A stretch of 60,000 nt of DNA, taken from the NCBI GenBank assembly GCA_903813345.2, contig CAIIXF020000010.1, positions 13,647,181 to 13,707,180 of the forward strand, given 5' to 3'. Numbering within the stretch: position 1 is the first letter of the stretch; each line of letters opens with the position of its first letter. The notes under the pieces are model-generated. The model was not told where the DNA came from. It did no database searches and saw only the letters and a list, made by a program, of their open reading frames with translations. The translations under genes were made by a program, and so were the position numbers. Shown piece after piece: positions 23,235 to 34,519 of this stretch. Origin of the DNA: Owenia fusiformis. Its lineage: Eukaryota; Annelida; Polychaeta; Sabellida; Oweniidae.

Positions 23235-23332
23235 ATGCTAGTACAAAACAGACAGTACGTAAATCTACTGGTGGAAAGGCACCAAGGAAGCTGTTGGCTA
23301 CCAAGGCCGCCCGTAAAAACATATTAGTGTGA
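23235..23332 (+). pseudogene. Histone H3 N-terminal tail fragment
   Basis: Read from 23237, 31 codons followed by TGA resemble the H3 tail. [10 protein letters not shown] (residues 9-18) and LATKAARK (20-27) are intact. By comparison with canonical H3, R2, A7 and Q19 are changed. The similarity stops at residue 27 and the frame then ends. One base is missing between the ATG (23235) and the Ala codon, so the ATG is out of frame. It is a broken, partial copy with no histone fold, and it lies in the presumed 5' intron 166 bp before the RhoGEF start exon. Confidence 0.8.
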
Positions 23333-23497
23333 AGTTAATAGAAGGCCATGATTTCTCATGTTGGAAAGAATGTCTTAAATGAAAATTACTGGGACCTCAT
23401 TTCAGTATTAACATTGAGAGGTATGTACTTCATACACACCTACATTTAATTGAACATGAATGTTAAGACTAAATCATTTTTGTTTTCTGTGTTGCAG

Positions 23498-23541
23498 ATC
23501 ACTGCCGGATGGCTTTCTCACCCCTGGAGTCACCAGTCTAT
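23498..23541 (+). CDS. AKAP13/ARHGEF28-like: RhoGEF (AKAP13/ARHGEF28-like) exon with start codon
   Basis: The acceptor TTTTCTGTGTTGCAG precedes 23498 and the donor TAT|GTAAGT follows 23541. The ATG at 23509 gives MAFSPLESPVY (residues 1-11, phase 0 out), and the next exon begins GGS. The joined start with a Pro-x-Tyr-Gly element sits where vertebrate AKAP13 and ARHGEF28 have APLYG, also about 10 residues from the initiator Met. That agreement is why I choose this start. Bases 23498-23508 are 5' UTR, so at least one upstream noncoding exon exists. The family activates RhoA through a C-terminal DH-PH unit that is not in this window. Confidence 0.85.
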
Positions 23542-24491
23542 GTAAGTACACAGATCTGCAGCATCAGACACTGTTAAAAAAGTCAGTGTTTGAAGGAGAG
23601 GGTCTGCAATAAATAATGCAAAAAGAGGGATTTGGTACACTGAATAACCCTATTAATGTGATGCCTTTAGAATAAAATAACTGCACCAAGCTAAACCAAA
23701 TATATTTTATTCATTCATTTGATGTATTTTCGCTGGGCCATTTTTCAATCAACACATGTTTATATAAATAAAGAAATTGAAACCATTCTGATAATTTTAT
23801 GCTCTGTTAACTTTATATGACAACTTATATTTTAGATTTTGCAGTATACTTTGTGTCACTTATAAACTTGAACTGTTAATGAAAGATTAAATGCCTTGGG
23901 TTGAATTGAAATATGTGAAACCTTCTTTCATATTTATTTATTTTTTGTTTGGAGTTATTTTCTTAAGAGTGTTGGTTACAGCTTGACTTACATCTCTATG
24001 AAATATGATTACTGAAAAAATGTTAATGTTGCAGTATTTAATCAGAGGTGTAGGTATAGATTCAACTTCATTGTTTTTCCCAAGAGTTTTTGACTCAAAT
24101 GTTTAGCCTATAGAATTATCCACATATGGAACTCTCTATCTGTCCATCCGTCCGTGTTTAACAAATAGACAAATGAAAACTGCTATTAATCTGAATCAAT
24201 GCTGTATCCTTTTTATATGGGTGTCTAAGGTGGTAATTTATACAAATGGTCCATGCATTTGTCTAACCCAATAGTGCCATTTTTCTGGTTTCGTTACAAA
24301 TTCTTGTTTTATTTTTCTCATAGGCATTGTCAAAAAATTGTTGAAACATCATAATATTTCAGAATTTTTCAATTTTTCACAATTGCATAAAATAATTTTT
24401 ATATTGGTATTCCTCCTCATTGCCTCCATGCTGTGTAGATCACATTTGAATTAATACATAATACATAATTAATACATCACTTGTATTTTAG

Positions 24492-24639
24492 GGTGGCAGT
24501 GCCATTGTGGTCGCATTCTCAGAGGATGTGTTCATCCAGACAGACAGCCCTATATACCTAGTGTTCCAAGGGGGGACAGAGAGACATGTCACCACAGCTA
24601 GGTGTATCAACGCTCAAACTTTACAGGCTGTAGTACCAG
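24492..24639 (+). CDS. AKAP13/ARHGEF28-like: RhoGEF exon 2, N-terminal beta-rich module
   Basis: The acceptor TTGTATTTTAG and donor CCAG|GTAAGC bound 148 nt (phase 0 in, 1 out), residues 12-61. It reads GGSAIVVAFSEDVF, then IYLVFQGGTERHVT and ends LQAVVPG. The pattern FYLVFxGxxxRH, then a cluster ending LxxxxPGH, is shared with the first 65 residues of AKAP13 and ARHGEF28. Alternating hydrophobics suggest beta strands. The exact role of this module is not well defined even in vertebrates. Confidence 0.88.
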
Positions 24640-24670
24640 GTAAGCTCTCTGTTATTGCTTTAATATGAAT

Positions 24671-25008
24671 GACTCTACATTGTACATGTTTAGTGCATCA
24701 TCACAATCAAAACATTGTTTTATAGGTCTCAATTAAGCAGAATGTGTAGAGCTTACAGTATGTGTAGGACCCACTGGTGGATCCAGGAGGGGGAGGGGGG
24801 CAGAACATTTTTTGGGCCCAACAATTTTGTAGGGCCTCAATTTTCAAAAAATTTTTGACTTGGGCCCAAAAAAAATTCTCACAAGCGTGAAAATTTTATT
24901 TCTGATTTGAAATGTGGGCCCCCCCCCTTTTGTTAGCTTCTGGATTCGCCAGTGGGACCTACATGCCATGCTGATATCCTTTCAACTGGACAATTATTTA
25001 ACCCAAAT
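24671..25008 (+). pseudogene. Tandem duplicate of exon 3 start, dead and transposon-split
   Basis: The intron end and first 90 or so bases of exon 3 are repeated here. TATAG|GTCTCAATTAAGCAG (24721 on) parallels TATAG|GTCATAATCAAGCAG at the real exon. ACAGTATGTGTAGGACC and GATATCCTTTCAACTGGACA also match the real exon. Read in phase 1 it hits TAA at the third codon, so it cannot be used. An R3 MITE interrupts it at GGACC. Both copies begin at GACTC (24671 and 25009) and the real exon has GACTC at 25147, suggesting a tandem duplication through that 5-bp microhomology. Confidence 0.82.
24772..24954 (+). mobile_element. R3 MITE inside the exon-3 duplicate, 183 bp
   Basis: The ends CACTGGTGGATCCAGGAG and CTTCTGGATTCGCCAGTG are inverted. 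They are flanked by GGACC at 24767-24771 and 24955-24959. The intact exon 3 has the empty site TGTAGGACCTACAGG, which confirms the 5-bp duplication. The inside is purine/pyrimidine-rich (GGGGGAGGGG, GGGCCC runs) with no coding capacity. Confidence 0.9.
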
Positions 25009-25051
25009 GACTCTAAATAATACAACATCTTCATCAAATCATTGTTTATAG

Positions 25052-25351
25052 GTCATAATCAAGCAGAATCAGTAGAACTTACAGTATGTGTAGGACCTAC
25101 AGGCCATACTAATATCCTCGCAACTGGACAATTCTTTTACATGAAGGACTCGGCTCACTACATGGCCCAATACCTTGCAGCAAGTGTTTATGATCCCAGC
25201 TCCTTAGAGGATCTGGAACAAGTGAAGGGAATTAACTTTGATCTAGCAGAGGAGGATTACACAAGCTTGGATGATAGATTGACTGCTGCATTTGAGCATT
25301 TGGATTTCCCAGAACATTGGTGTATGCTTGGAGTGGATAGCCCTGATGAAG
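25052..25351 (+). CDS. AKAP13/ARHGEF28-like: RhoGEF exon 3, N-terminal module continued
   Basis: The acceptor ATTGTTTATAG and a less usual donor GAAG|GTTGGT bound 300 nt (phase 1 in, 1 out), residues 61-161. Features in order are PGHNQAESVELTVCVG, the hydrophobic FFYMKDSAHYMAQYLAASVY (an A/L helix matching the DxAxxxAxxLxxS helix of the family), an acidic loop DLAEEDYTSLDDRL, and HLDFPEHWCMLGVDS. The last aligns with LxLPxEWxVLG in AKAP13/ARHGEF28. The donor choice is fixed by phase and by the join DSPDE+ELLPRETLLHF. A GTGGAA donor 4 nt later would break the frame. Confidence 0.9.
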
Positions 25352-25512
25352 GTTGGTGGAATTTGAAATCATCTTCATTTATAGATGTCAGTCTGATCAG
25401 TGTTTTTATTTGAACTAAAGAAAGCTTTCAGAAAGATGGAGATGTAATATAAAATGTCAGTACTAAAGACGAACATTTTGCTGACTAGCTTTTTGAGTTG
25501 GCTTTTGCAAGT

Positions 25513-26150
25513 GATGTATTCCATTGTCTCTTAAGGGAGAAGCCTAGGGCAAGATATTACCCATTGTTCCCTAAAGGAGAAGCTGAGGGCAAGATTTTAC
25601 TTCTAAGGGAGAAGCCTCTCAGGAAAGATATTACCCATTGTCTCCTTAGGGAGAAACCTGTCAGAAAAGATATTACTCATCATCTCCTAAAGAAGAAGCC
25701 TCTCAGGAAATATATTACCCATTGTCTCCTTAGGGAGAAACCTCTTAAGAAAGATATTACCCATTGTCTTCTAAGGGGAAGCCTCTCGGGAAATATATTA
25801 CCCATAGTCTTCTAAAGGAGAAGCCTCTTAGAAAAAAAGATATTTCCCATTGTCTTCTTAGGGAGAAGCCTCTCATGGAAGACATTACCCATTGTCTCCT
25901 CAGGGAGAAGCCTCTTGGGAAACATATTACCCATTATCTAGTAAGAAAGATACCTCTCAGCAAAGATATTACCCATTGTCTCCTAAGGGAAAAGCCTCTT
26001 TGGAAAGGTATTACCCATTGTTTCCTGAGGGAGAAACTCTCAGGAAAGATATTACCCATTGTCTCCTTAGGGGAAGCCTCTTGGGAAAGGTATTACCCAT
26101 TATCTCCTAAGAGAGAAGCTTCTCGGGAAAGGTATAGCCTAATATCTCCT
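25513..26150 (+). repeat. 42-bp minisatellite in intron 3, about 15 copies
   Basis: The unit is roughly GATATTACCCATTGTCTCCT followed by AAGGGAGAAGCCTCTCAGGAAA. Because 42 is a multiple of three the array stays open and translates as repeats of KDITHCLLREKPLR, which is an artefact. It begins about 160 bp after the exon 3 donor. Confidence 0.93.
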
Positions 26151-26700
26151 AAAAGTTTTCAGACAAGCTTATCCCCTTCAACCACTATGTCTTTGCATAC
26201 ATTATCAAGAAAAGATAATTTTAGATAAATGATTTCGTGTCACATGCTAAGTATTCATACATACTGAAGGTAAAATAATTGTATATACAGTAATCTTGCA
26301 TGGTAACAGGGTATATGTATATAAAATGTATTTAAATTGAAATATTTTCATTGGCTTTTAAACATTATTAGTTTACCCCTGGTTTGCATATTTAGGTAAA
26401 TTAGTTCACCTTAGGAAATCATCTGAAATGTTTTAGTATTGAAATATGCTGAATAAGTGTGATATCTTTATAATAAGTAAACATTTGATAACCCAGGAAT
26501 GCAAAGGTTCTCCAGAGGTCAGAACAAGATTTTAATGTGTTAATAGTTCTCGAGTAGATGGAACAATACGATTCAGATATTTCGTGGCCAAAACAAGTTT
26601 TTGTTGTTGGTCAGTCTATTCGGTTTTAGGATGCAAAACTTTAGAATTGACTAGTGGATTACATATGTACTTTGGGTAAGTTTTTAACATCATGATTTTT

Positions 26701-26770
26701 TATGGATGGTGTTCGGTGTTTGGTGTCTGTAACAAATGGCAGGTGGTGACATTTGCATTTTAATGCCTTG
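26701..26770 (+). repeat. R1 dispersed repeat, copy 3 (3' part only)
   Basis: GGATGGTGTTCGGTGTTTGG and AACAAATGGCAGGTGGTGAC are present. The hairpin start is missing. Confidence 0.8.
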
Positions 26771-27930
26771 TCTTTAGATTGTTTTCTATTGGAAAATTAA
26801 CAATCATTGATTTTTTAAGCATAGATACCAGCTATTATGTTTCTTTGAACAATTTAAAGCTAACGTTACTGTGTTTTAAGTGACATTCCCCTTTTACCAT
26901 ATACAAGGGTATGAGAACACAGTGACATTTCGCTTTGTGTTACAAACTATGTTGGCAAATTTTTCACATAATGTTGAAATTTACTGTTAATTAAAGGTGG
27001 CATGAGGAATAAGATATCCTGACACTTGAATTACATTTGAGGTTCAGAAAATGCTCATTCAGGGTTATGGGAAAAAACTTTTGTGCTAAGTAAATTCAGG
27101 CTACAACTTTTAAGCATAATTACTCATGGAATTTGGACTTAATTGTTATGAAATATTCTCTCATGTGTTTTGCAATGTGACCCAGTTATTCTAGTCCCAG
27201 ATACACAAATAGGTGTGAGTTGTTTTTTGTTCGGTGCTCCCGGAAAAATCTGTGTGAATGTAAACAGACTGTTGTTGTTCTAAGTTCTGCGTAGGAAACA
27301 TTCTCAAGTTCAAGTTAATCTGTATTTATTTTGATATTGATTTCTTACGTAAGAGAACGAACTAAATTTTGGCTAAAGTTGAAATCATGAAAACAAAGGT
27401 ATAATGTAACTTTAATCAATTGAGAAGATCAGATATCAGCAGTGTACTTCGTGAACCAATAAGGATATTTTGGATGTTTACAAGTTTTAACGCAAGGGCG
27501 AAACTGCCATTGCATAAAGCCCTATACTATTTTCCTCCATCCTCTATCTAGTGAAAAAAAGCTGAATGCATGGGTGTGGCATTACAAATGAGAGACTTGA
27601 GACAGTTGTTCAGTTCTTTTTTTTTGAACGAAAGACTCAATTTCAATTTCATCAAGACATTTGAAATCAATTTTTGTTATATGTTTGACTATAAGGGCCT
27701 ATTTGTGTTTCAGTTTCATTTTCAGTAAATAGATATCCTCTGAGACAGATACAAGAAATTGTATATTTTGCTTCCTTTAGGCTCAATTAGATAAGTAGAG
27801 GTCAACATGATTATATAGGGAATACTGCCAGAAAGTTTGTTTTAACACTTGGCAGTTATCTCCTACAGTAGTATTCTGTTATATTCATTGTATGAACTCA
27901 CATTGCTACACAATATAAAACTCTATTTCT
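26771..27930. other. Intron 3 sequence, nothing recognised
   Basis: AT-rich. Intron 3 as a whole spans 25352-32915 and, apart from the repeats listed, I see no exon in it. Confidence 0.5.
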
Positions 27931-28064
27931 ATATCACCACAAGAAGTGGTGACATATTGTTATTGTCTCCATCTCTTTTGTGGATGGTGTTCAGCAGTTG
28001 GTGTTGGGCGGTCGGTGTCTGTAACAAATAGCATGTTGTTACATTTTGCATTTTAATTCATTGT
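27931..28064 (+). repeat. R1 dispersed repeat, copy 4
   Basis: Full-length, with a clean hairpin TCACCACAAGAAGTGGTGA at the left end. The 3' block is diverged (AACAAATAGCATGTTGTTAC). Confidence 0.82.
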
Positions 28065-28840
28065 TTATTTTCGAGTTGAATCTTCAGATGAGAATATGAT
28101 GGTAAAATTTTGTTAAAATGAGGCTCATTTTCAGAAAAAGAGGCCTAAATGATTATTTTTTTAATATAACTTTTGCTCAATCATGATCAAGACATTAGAA
28201 ATCATTCCCAACCTTAAACAACAATGCTGGTGATTGCTGGTGAGTCCATAACTTCAATGATGTACGCAGAAGCAAAACATCATACTGGTTATGTTTAAGA
28301 ACCTAACCATTGGTTATAAAGGAGTAGAATTAAAGGATTAAAAAACTACAGACATGGAAGATTGTACAGAAGTGACGAATTAAAAGGTAGTTCATTGAAA
28401 GTAAAGAAATCACGTGAAGTAACCATGATTTGAGTGACATTTTACTCATGTTTTTTTCGAACACCACCTAAGGTATATTGCAATCTAATTCATGTTATCT
28501 TTTTCTGGTCCACCTGGAAGCAGACAATTTATCAACAAGATATCACAGAATAAAACTGTTGTTGGTTTCTGTTTTTGTAGTGTTTGGAGACTTGAAACCC
28601 CTACCTTCGTGTGAACTTTGAATCTCATGATTATTATTGTCTTGTCAATATTTCATTTTTCAGTCAAATAATTTTGTGCCCTATATAAGAGATCAACTTC
28701 GACTTTTAATAATAGATAAGAAAGATAATTTGCGATCTAGCCTTCATAAAATCTGAATTTCTGGTTAAATGACTTCCAAAATAAAGGATGGCTATTTATA
28801 TTATAGACCTTTTTTATTTATACATAGAAATGGACCTTTT

Positions 28841-28973
28841 CATGTCACAACCAGAAGTGGTGACATACTGTTATAGTCTCCAACTTTATTGTGGATGGCG
28901 ATCGGGGATTTGTCTTCTGGGTTCAGTGTTCGATGTCTGTGACAAACGGCATTTTGCATGTTAATGCTTTGTT
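28841..28973 (+). repeat. R1 dispersed repeat, copy 5
   Basis: Hairpin TGTCACAACCAGAAGTGGTG. It loses part of the GGCAGGTGGTGA block (ACAAACGGCATTTTGCATG). Confidence 0.8.
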
Positions 28974-29561
28974 ACAAATAGAAATGTCAAGAAATATCAT
29001 ATGTAGAAAGAGATATAGTGACAATTCATCTCGTTTAGTGCCCCCTTTCACAAGCTATAGATACTGCATCAATTTTTATCCTCCGAAAATGAAGCTTCAA
29101 AAGAGATTTCCAGATTTAGGCGTAACTTGTCAAAATATTAATCGCTTATTTCTGATATATTATGAGTTAGAATATTACAGTGTTACTTTATTGCTTAAAC
29201 AGTCAAGTTATGAAGCACCATGAATGGTGTGTAAATTCCAAGGCAGGAAGTCAGAAAAATCGTAAAATCGTGGTAAATCCTAGTTTTATCTATTTTGTGT
29301 GGCTTCTGTCGGGAAAGATGATTTCTGCAGGTAAATACTGATAACACAACTGACTTTTATTGTTCTGGACTTTTATGTTTTTAGATTTCTAAATTGAAGA
29401 ATTACATAAAGCTGTGAAATTAGGAATGCGTGAAAAACACATTTATGACACAGCTATATGACACATCTACAGGATGGATACAGTGCACACAGAGGATGAA
29501 ATCTGTATTTTGGGAAAATATATCATTCACATACATAATCTGCTTTGTTAAGTTCACTGAT

Positions 29562-29812
29562 TTTTGACCGATGGAATCACCAACTTGTTTGACTGATGGA
29601 ATCACCAACTTGTTTGACTGATGGAATCACCAACTTGTTTGAATGATGGAATCACCAACTTGTTTGATGGAATCACCAACTTGTTTGACTGATGGAATCA
29701 CCAACTTGTTTGACTGATGGAATCACCAACTTGTTTGACTGATGGAATCACCAACTTATTTGACTGATGGAATCACCAACTTGTTTGACTGATGGAATCA
29801 CCAACTTGTTTG
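29562..29812 (+). repeat. 25-bp minisatellite in intron 3, about 10 copies
   Basis: Unit TTTGACTGATGGAATCACCA plus ACTTG, nearly perfect, with one unit shortened by 8 bp (lacking TTGACTGA-type sequence near 29664). Repeats abut directly, with no spacers. Confidence 0.94.
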
Positions 29813-29989
29813 GCTGTCTGTCCATCCAACCATCTCAAACTGTCCATCTGATTTGTCTGTCCATCTGCCCAGCTTTCATGTGTCTGTCCTTCTCTCTTCC
29901 CAATTTGCTCTGGTCGTATATTATTTTCAGGTGCACTGTACTCTTAAATAATACCAAGAATGAGCTTTGTTTTCATGTTTTATAATTGA

Positions 29990-31150
29990 ATGTTCAAGGT
30001 TAGGAGATCCCTTATGAGGGGGAACATTGATAAATATTTTTATAGCTTTGATTTGTTATTGTTAAAACTGTTGCCTGATGATTACATCTTTTAACATAGG
30101 CCCCTTGTCTATATCACCCATATCGCTTTTCAGAGGTTGCATCGTTTCTACAAAATTGTATAAATATTCATTTGAGACATAAGCTGCTAATGCCTTATGA
30201 ATGGCTATTGGTTTGACACTCAGTTTCATTTTCTCACCAGAGTTTTAGTTAACCAAATTATTGAGAAATTAGCATTACATGTAGAATTTGCTATATGAAG
30301 AATATTTGGAAGTATGACAATATAAGTAGCTGCAAAAATATATAAGTGTATACAGTGTATCAGGATGCTATGATAAGTTTATTATTTAGAGTGAACAGAT
30401 ACGTTATAACTATAAGGCATTGGTCACGCTGTATGTAACACATCTGGATATATCAAGATTGCCATAATACACTGACTGGCGAAAAAGTAAGTCTATTTTC
30501 TGTTCAAGACTGATTAATTGCAAGGAGGATTTGGTAAGACTGGACCATAAAATCTTATATCTTAAAAAATCTTAAAACAAAAGAATTAGACGATGAAATG
30601 CATGGTACCAAAACATTCAAATGTGATTGATTTTAGCAGACAGTAAATGGTGAATAAATTATTTCTCTCTAAACCAGTCACTTTTTGACAATTTGCTAGA
30701 TATAGCAGCAATTTTGAAAAATAACTTTTCGAGATCTCCTCGGCAGCTGCGGGATCGTGATCCATGTGGCCCCACTGGCCTATCTGAGGTTCAAAAGCAA
30801 TGTCTCAGCTACATTCTCTCCATTCTGCCCCCTCTGTCTGCTGTCAAAAATTGAAATTCACAAAAATGAAGCTAAAATTAATTTATAAAAAGATTCTGAC
30901 ACATTATTATATTTTTAATGTTTTCATAGTATGTCAAATGGGGCTTAAATAGGCAAATATTATCTAATGTTGTAAAACAATGTCATGTAACTCATTCAAT
31001 GAATTTTTAGAATATAATACCAACATTTGTGACATCAGTCACATATTGCCCCATCAACAACAAACATCTAGACATCCCGGATTGATTCTAAATTCATTTG
31101 CATATAATTATTTATGACGTAATAAACATGCTACCTAAACAACACGTAAC
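29990..31150. other. Intron 3 sequence, nothing recognised
   Basis: AT-rich with one GC-richer patch at 30724-30830 (GGCAGCTGCGGGATCGTGAT) that I cannot assign. Confidence 0.45.
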
Positions 31151-31159
31151 AAAACAAGC

Positions 31160-31440
31160 ATTTTGTTTTGTTCATTACCCTTCTCTGGCCTTTTGGTTTA
31201 TGGTGGATCAGATATCAAAATGTAATTCTCTTAATAAGTAAATACATTCTTCTGAAGATATCGTATCAATTGATCTATATGTTCTATATATCTATTTGTA
31301 TGTGTTATATTAATTGTACACATTGTAAATAATTGTAGATTATAAACGGGCCTCTTGGAAGACCAGTTTTGTACTCGGATAGAGATACGCAAAATGAATA
31401 TAGTTTTCAAATCAAATCAAAATATAATAAGGATCATCTA
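31160..31440 (+). mobile_element. Probable non-LTR retrotransposon 3' end
   Basis: The stretch ATTATAAACGGGCCTCTTGG followed by AAGACCAGTTTTGTACTCGG and a short A/ATC-rich tail (ATCAAATCAAAATATAATAA) looks like the 3' UTR and tail of a CR1/L2-type LINE. No reverse transcriptase sequence is left. The 5' limit is uncertain. Confidence 0.35.
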
Positions 31441-32915
31441 TTGATGTATTTCGCCCCAGGCTCGACCAAGTTAACTTTTGGAGATCTCGCCAAGACAACA
31501 AAAGGTGTGCTGCATGTTCTTGTTTGAAAAATGAATTCTTATTTTATGCGTGGCAATTTAATTTTTTTTACAATATAACAGAAACCTCAAAAATTAAAAA
31601 CAAGTAATAGGGAACCCATTCTTATGAAAACAGCTGCCATTTACATATCTGCCGCATGATCTGCCGCATGAAAAGATGTTGAATGGGATGTGCAATTGTT
31701 TAGTTATTTTACGGGACTGCTACCATTAAATAGAGAGGTGGCAGCTTTGGGTAGAGCCCCATTCACTTGTTAGTCAGATTTACTTTTCAGAATCTTGCAG
31801 GTCATTCTGATATATTACATACGTCATGGGTCTGTTAAGATGGTCTTGAAAAACCAGATCCAGGATGTGTTATATTCAGCATGTGTTAGACAGTTAATCA
31901 GCGTGTACAGATAAAGCATCCTTTTAGAAAGTATTATCTCTCTATTATCTTGTATAATTAAGGAGGTATAGGGTTAAAACAAGACTTTCAAGAACATGGT
32001 ACCATATTCACTCCATCGAATGCACAATAGGGTAACTTGCAGTGGGGCTATTATCACTATCGGGAATTTATGAAATCATTATCTATTACCCTACTGGGCA
32101 AGTGACAGAGAGCAAGATGTAAGAATTTGCATTTCTTGGCAAATTATATTATTTTTACAGAAACTAGTCATTGTAACAGTATATAATGCCACTGTGGAAT
32201 AGAAACGGGAAATGAATGATTACTCATTCTCCATCTGGACTGAATCAGTTAATAAAGTAAGACAATTGTCTGCATTGAAAGGAGATATTATGGTAGTCTC
32301 AACTCATGTTCTATTCTCAACATTTGGTTCTGTATAGGGTGTAGTTGGGTTACTTTAACCTACATTGACTCGAACATCTCTGAACTTTTCAACTCTGGAA
32401 TTGATGTACATATGTACATATAAAGCAACTTTATTGTTGAAGATAAAGTTCTCAGTCACAGTTTGTGCACTCAACCTTTTCTAGAAACATAGCAGAGTGC
32501 CATTAAGGTTGAGAGCAATTCAACAGAGTGAACAACAAAATCACATTTTCTTGAACAACCTCACATAAAAATAGAGTTACCAATCAAGGTCATTTGCATT
32601 AAGAGGCATTACCTTCCAAATCCATTAGGAGCTGGTAGAAGCCTTGAAATATTTCAAGTTTTGAATCGGTAGCCCTCCTACTTTTAGGCCATTGCTTGTA
32701 TGGTGTATTACTGATGAAATAACACAGATATGCACTTGATAATGAGTATAGAAGCCAAGTAGAGTTGATCAAATTGATTAAACTATTTTGAATTTCTTCA
32801 AATAGTTTGACTTCGCTGCAAGAGAGACTTCTGTTGTGTAGCTAGAAGTTCAGTTTATGATAACTGGAGAAACTGAGAGAAACCAATAAAAGTAACTTTA
32901 TTCACATAATTTCAG
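31441..32915. other. End of intron 3, nothing recognised
   Basis: AT-rich with no repeat partner found. It ends in the acceptor TTCACATAATTTCAG of exon 4. Confidence 0.5.
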
Positions 32916-33099
32916 AACTTCTACCGAGAGAGACACTTCTACATTTCGCAGCACGCCTGGGGCTTCAGAGATTTGCAGGATTGTTACTAGAGAAACTGGG
33001 AGCTGAAGACGCACTCGATTTATGCAACAGACGTGGCGAATTACCAAGGGATATTGCAAGAGATCTATGTCAGGATACCCTAGCTGAGCTTCTGTCACA
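32916..33099 (+). CDS. AKAP13/ARHGEF28-like: RhoGEF exon 4, ankyrin-like helical repeat
   Basis: The acceptor ATAATTTCAG and donor TCACA|GTAAGT bound 184 nt (phase 1 in, 2 out), residues 161-222. It reads LLPRETLLHFAARLGLQRFA, then LLLEKLGAEDALDL and ELPRDIARD..AELLS. The pattern RETLLHFAxRxGLxxLxxFLL, then an N/R-x-G-x-xP turn and a second helix, is the ankyrin-like unit that follows the N-terminal module in AKAP13 and ARHGEF28. In vertebrates this is also about residues 150-220. This is the best evidence for the family call. Confidence 0.92.
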
Positions 33100-33664
33100 G
33101 TAAGTGAATAAATACAATACGTCATTGTAGAAGTTTATCCTGAAAATGCAGGGCTCCAGAGCTCATAGTCTAGCTTCAAGCTGGATGTGAAGAACAAATG
33201 GAAGGAGTTCTATATACTCCATACAAAACTATAGATATTTTTTATAGTTTATTTCATTTCACAAATTAGTATCAAAATTACTTTTTGGCTAGGTTCAAAA
33301 TGAGCATTATTAGCCAAAGAACTATAGAACTATTCTATTACGTTTCTTTCCAATCTTGCATTAAGTCCCCCATATCGATTCTTCATTTTTGTGTTTGAGA
33401 TAATAAGTAGATGATTGAACACTTAGGGTTTGATGCAGGACTACCCTTTTCCAAAAGAGGAGGAAATCATTCTAGGGCCTAAAGTAAATTATTTTCTCTT
33501 ATGATATGAATCAAAATGAAAATAGCCCCCTGGATCTTGGAGCCTTTCATTAGGAAGACGTATGATATCTAATAACTCACAAATTCTGTAATAGAATAAT
33601 GAAGGCAGAGAATTTTAACATACATAAGGTTATATAGAAAGATAAAGGTAAAAATGTAAATTGT

Positions 33665-33774
33665 AATGTCACTACCACAAGTGGTTATGGTCTCCAACAT
33701 TTTTGTAATTGGTGTTTGGCAGTTGGTGCCTGTGACAAATGGCTGGTGGTGACATTTGCATGTTACTGCCTTGT
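33665..33774 (+). repeat. R1 dispersed repeat, copy 6
   Basis: A shortened copy: the hairpin is TGTCACTACCACAAGTGGT. It ends GGTGGTGACATTTGCATGTT. Confidence 0.8.
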
Positions 33775-34519
33775 TCAACTTGCAATAAGGTCCTGTTTTA
33801 CCTCCACTCCATATCCTGTATCACAAACAAATGTTGGAAAAATAGGAAGTGGGAAGACCAGACATGATGCAACTTAAGACATAATCTTGTTATTGATAAC
33901 TAAGTTTCTAAACAAAATTAGTATTGTTGGTATTGATCACATTATCAGATACCCCTGCCGTAGTTAAGGTCAAGATGGCTGACTTGAAACAATCTTCCAC
34001 AGGACAAGTCTTGCATTAAGTCTCTCTAACCCCAGCTGCATTATATACATGTATAGGAGGGTGTCACAAAGGCTTAAGGCAAGACTACCAAAGAATACCG
34101 TCATCTGAAGTTTTTTCCTAAACTTGATGAGTAAAGTGTATTGACTATTTTAAAACAATGAAAGATTTTGGTGAATCTTTACAATGTTGTACTACATGAC
34201 TCATATCTCAGGCTCTCAGACTAGATGTAGGACATTGATCTAATTTAATAGAAAGGCTTACAGTGGTACTCAATGGCACAATACATTCCTTTTTAGTTTA
34301 TTCATAGGTTACATTGCACCTATAGAAGGATGCTACCAATTAGGATTTTTAGGCAGGCCTATTGTAACACATTTTTCATTCCTTTGAATCCACCTCAATA
34401 TTAAATTCGAGTTGACTCATAAGTTTGAGTCAAATCTCTGTATCACCCCCTCCCCTAGAGAAGTAATGCATGAAGGGGGAGGGTGGTTGTAGAAAACTAC
34501 CTGATTCACGATATATATA

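Noticed and set aside
23112-23327. 71-codon open frame over the histone fragment
   Set aside because: It reads the H3 tail DNA in the wrong frame. The H3-like frame is the one starting at 23237.
25498-26228. Open frames of 105 and 154 codons as a repeat protein
   Set aside because: They are different frames of the 42-bp minisatellite inside an intron, without splice or start context.
29562-29812. CRISPR-like array of 25-bp repeats
   Set aside because: The units abut directly with no unique spacers, and the genome is eukaryotic.
31180-31230. Similarity to the 5' end of U2 snRNA (CTTCTCTGGCCTTTTGG)
   Set aside because: Only about 17 bases match, with one extra base, and the branch-site recognition segment of U2 does not follow. 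More likely chance or part of a retrotransposon.
33100-33102. Exon 4 ending in a natural stop (CAG TAA)
   Set aside because: The TAA is part of the donor GTAAGT. Splicing at 33099 in phase 2 keeps the frame, and the family continues well past this point.
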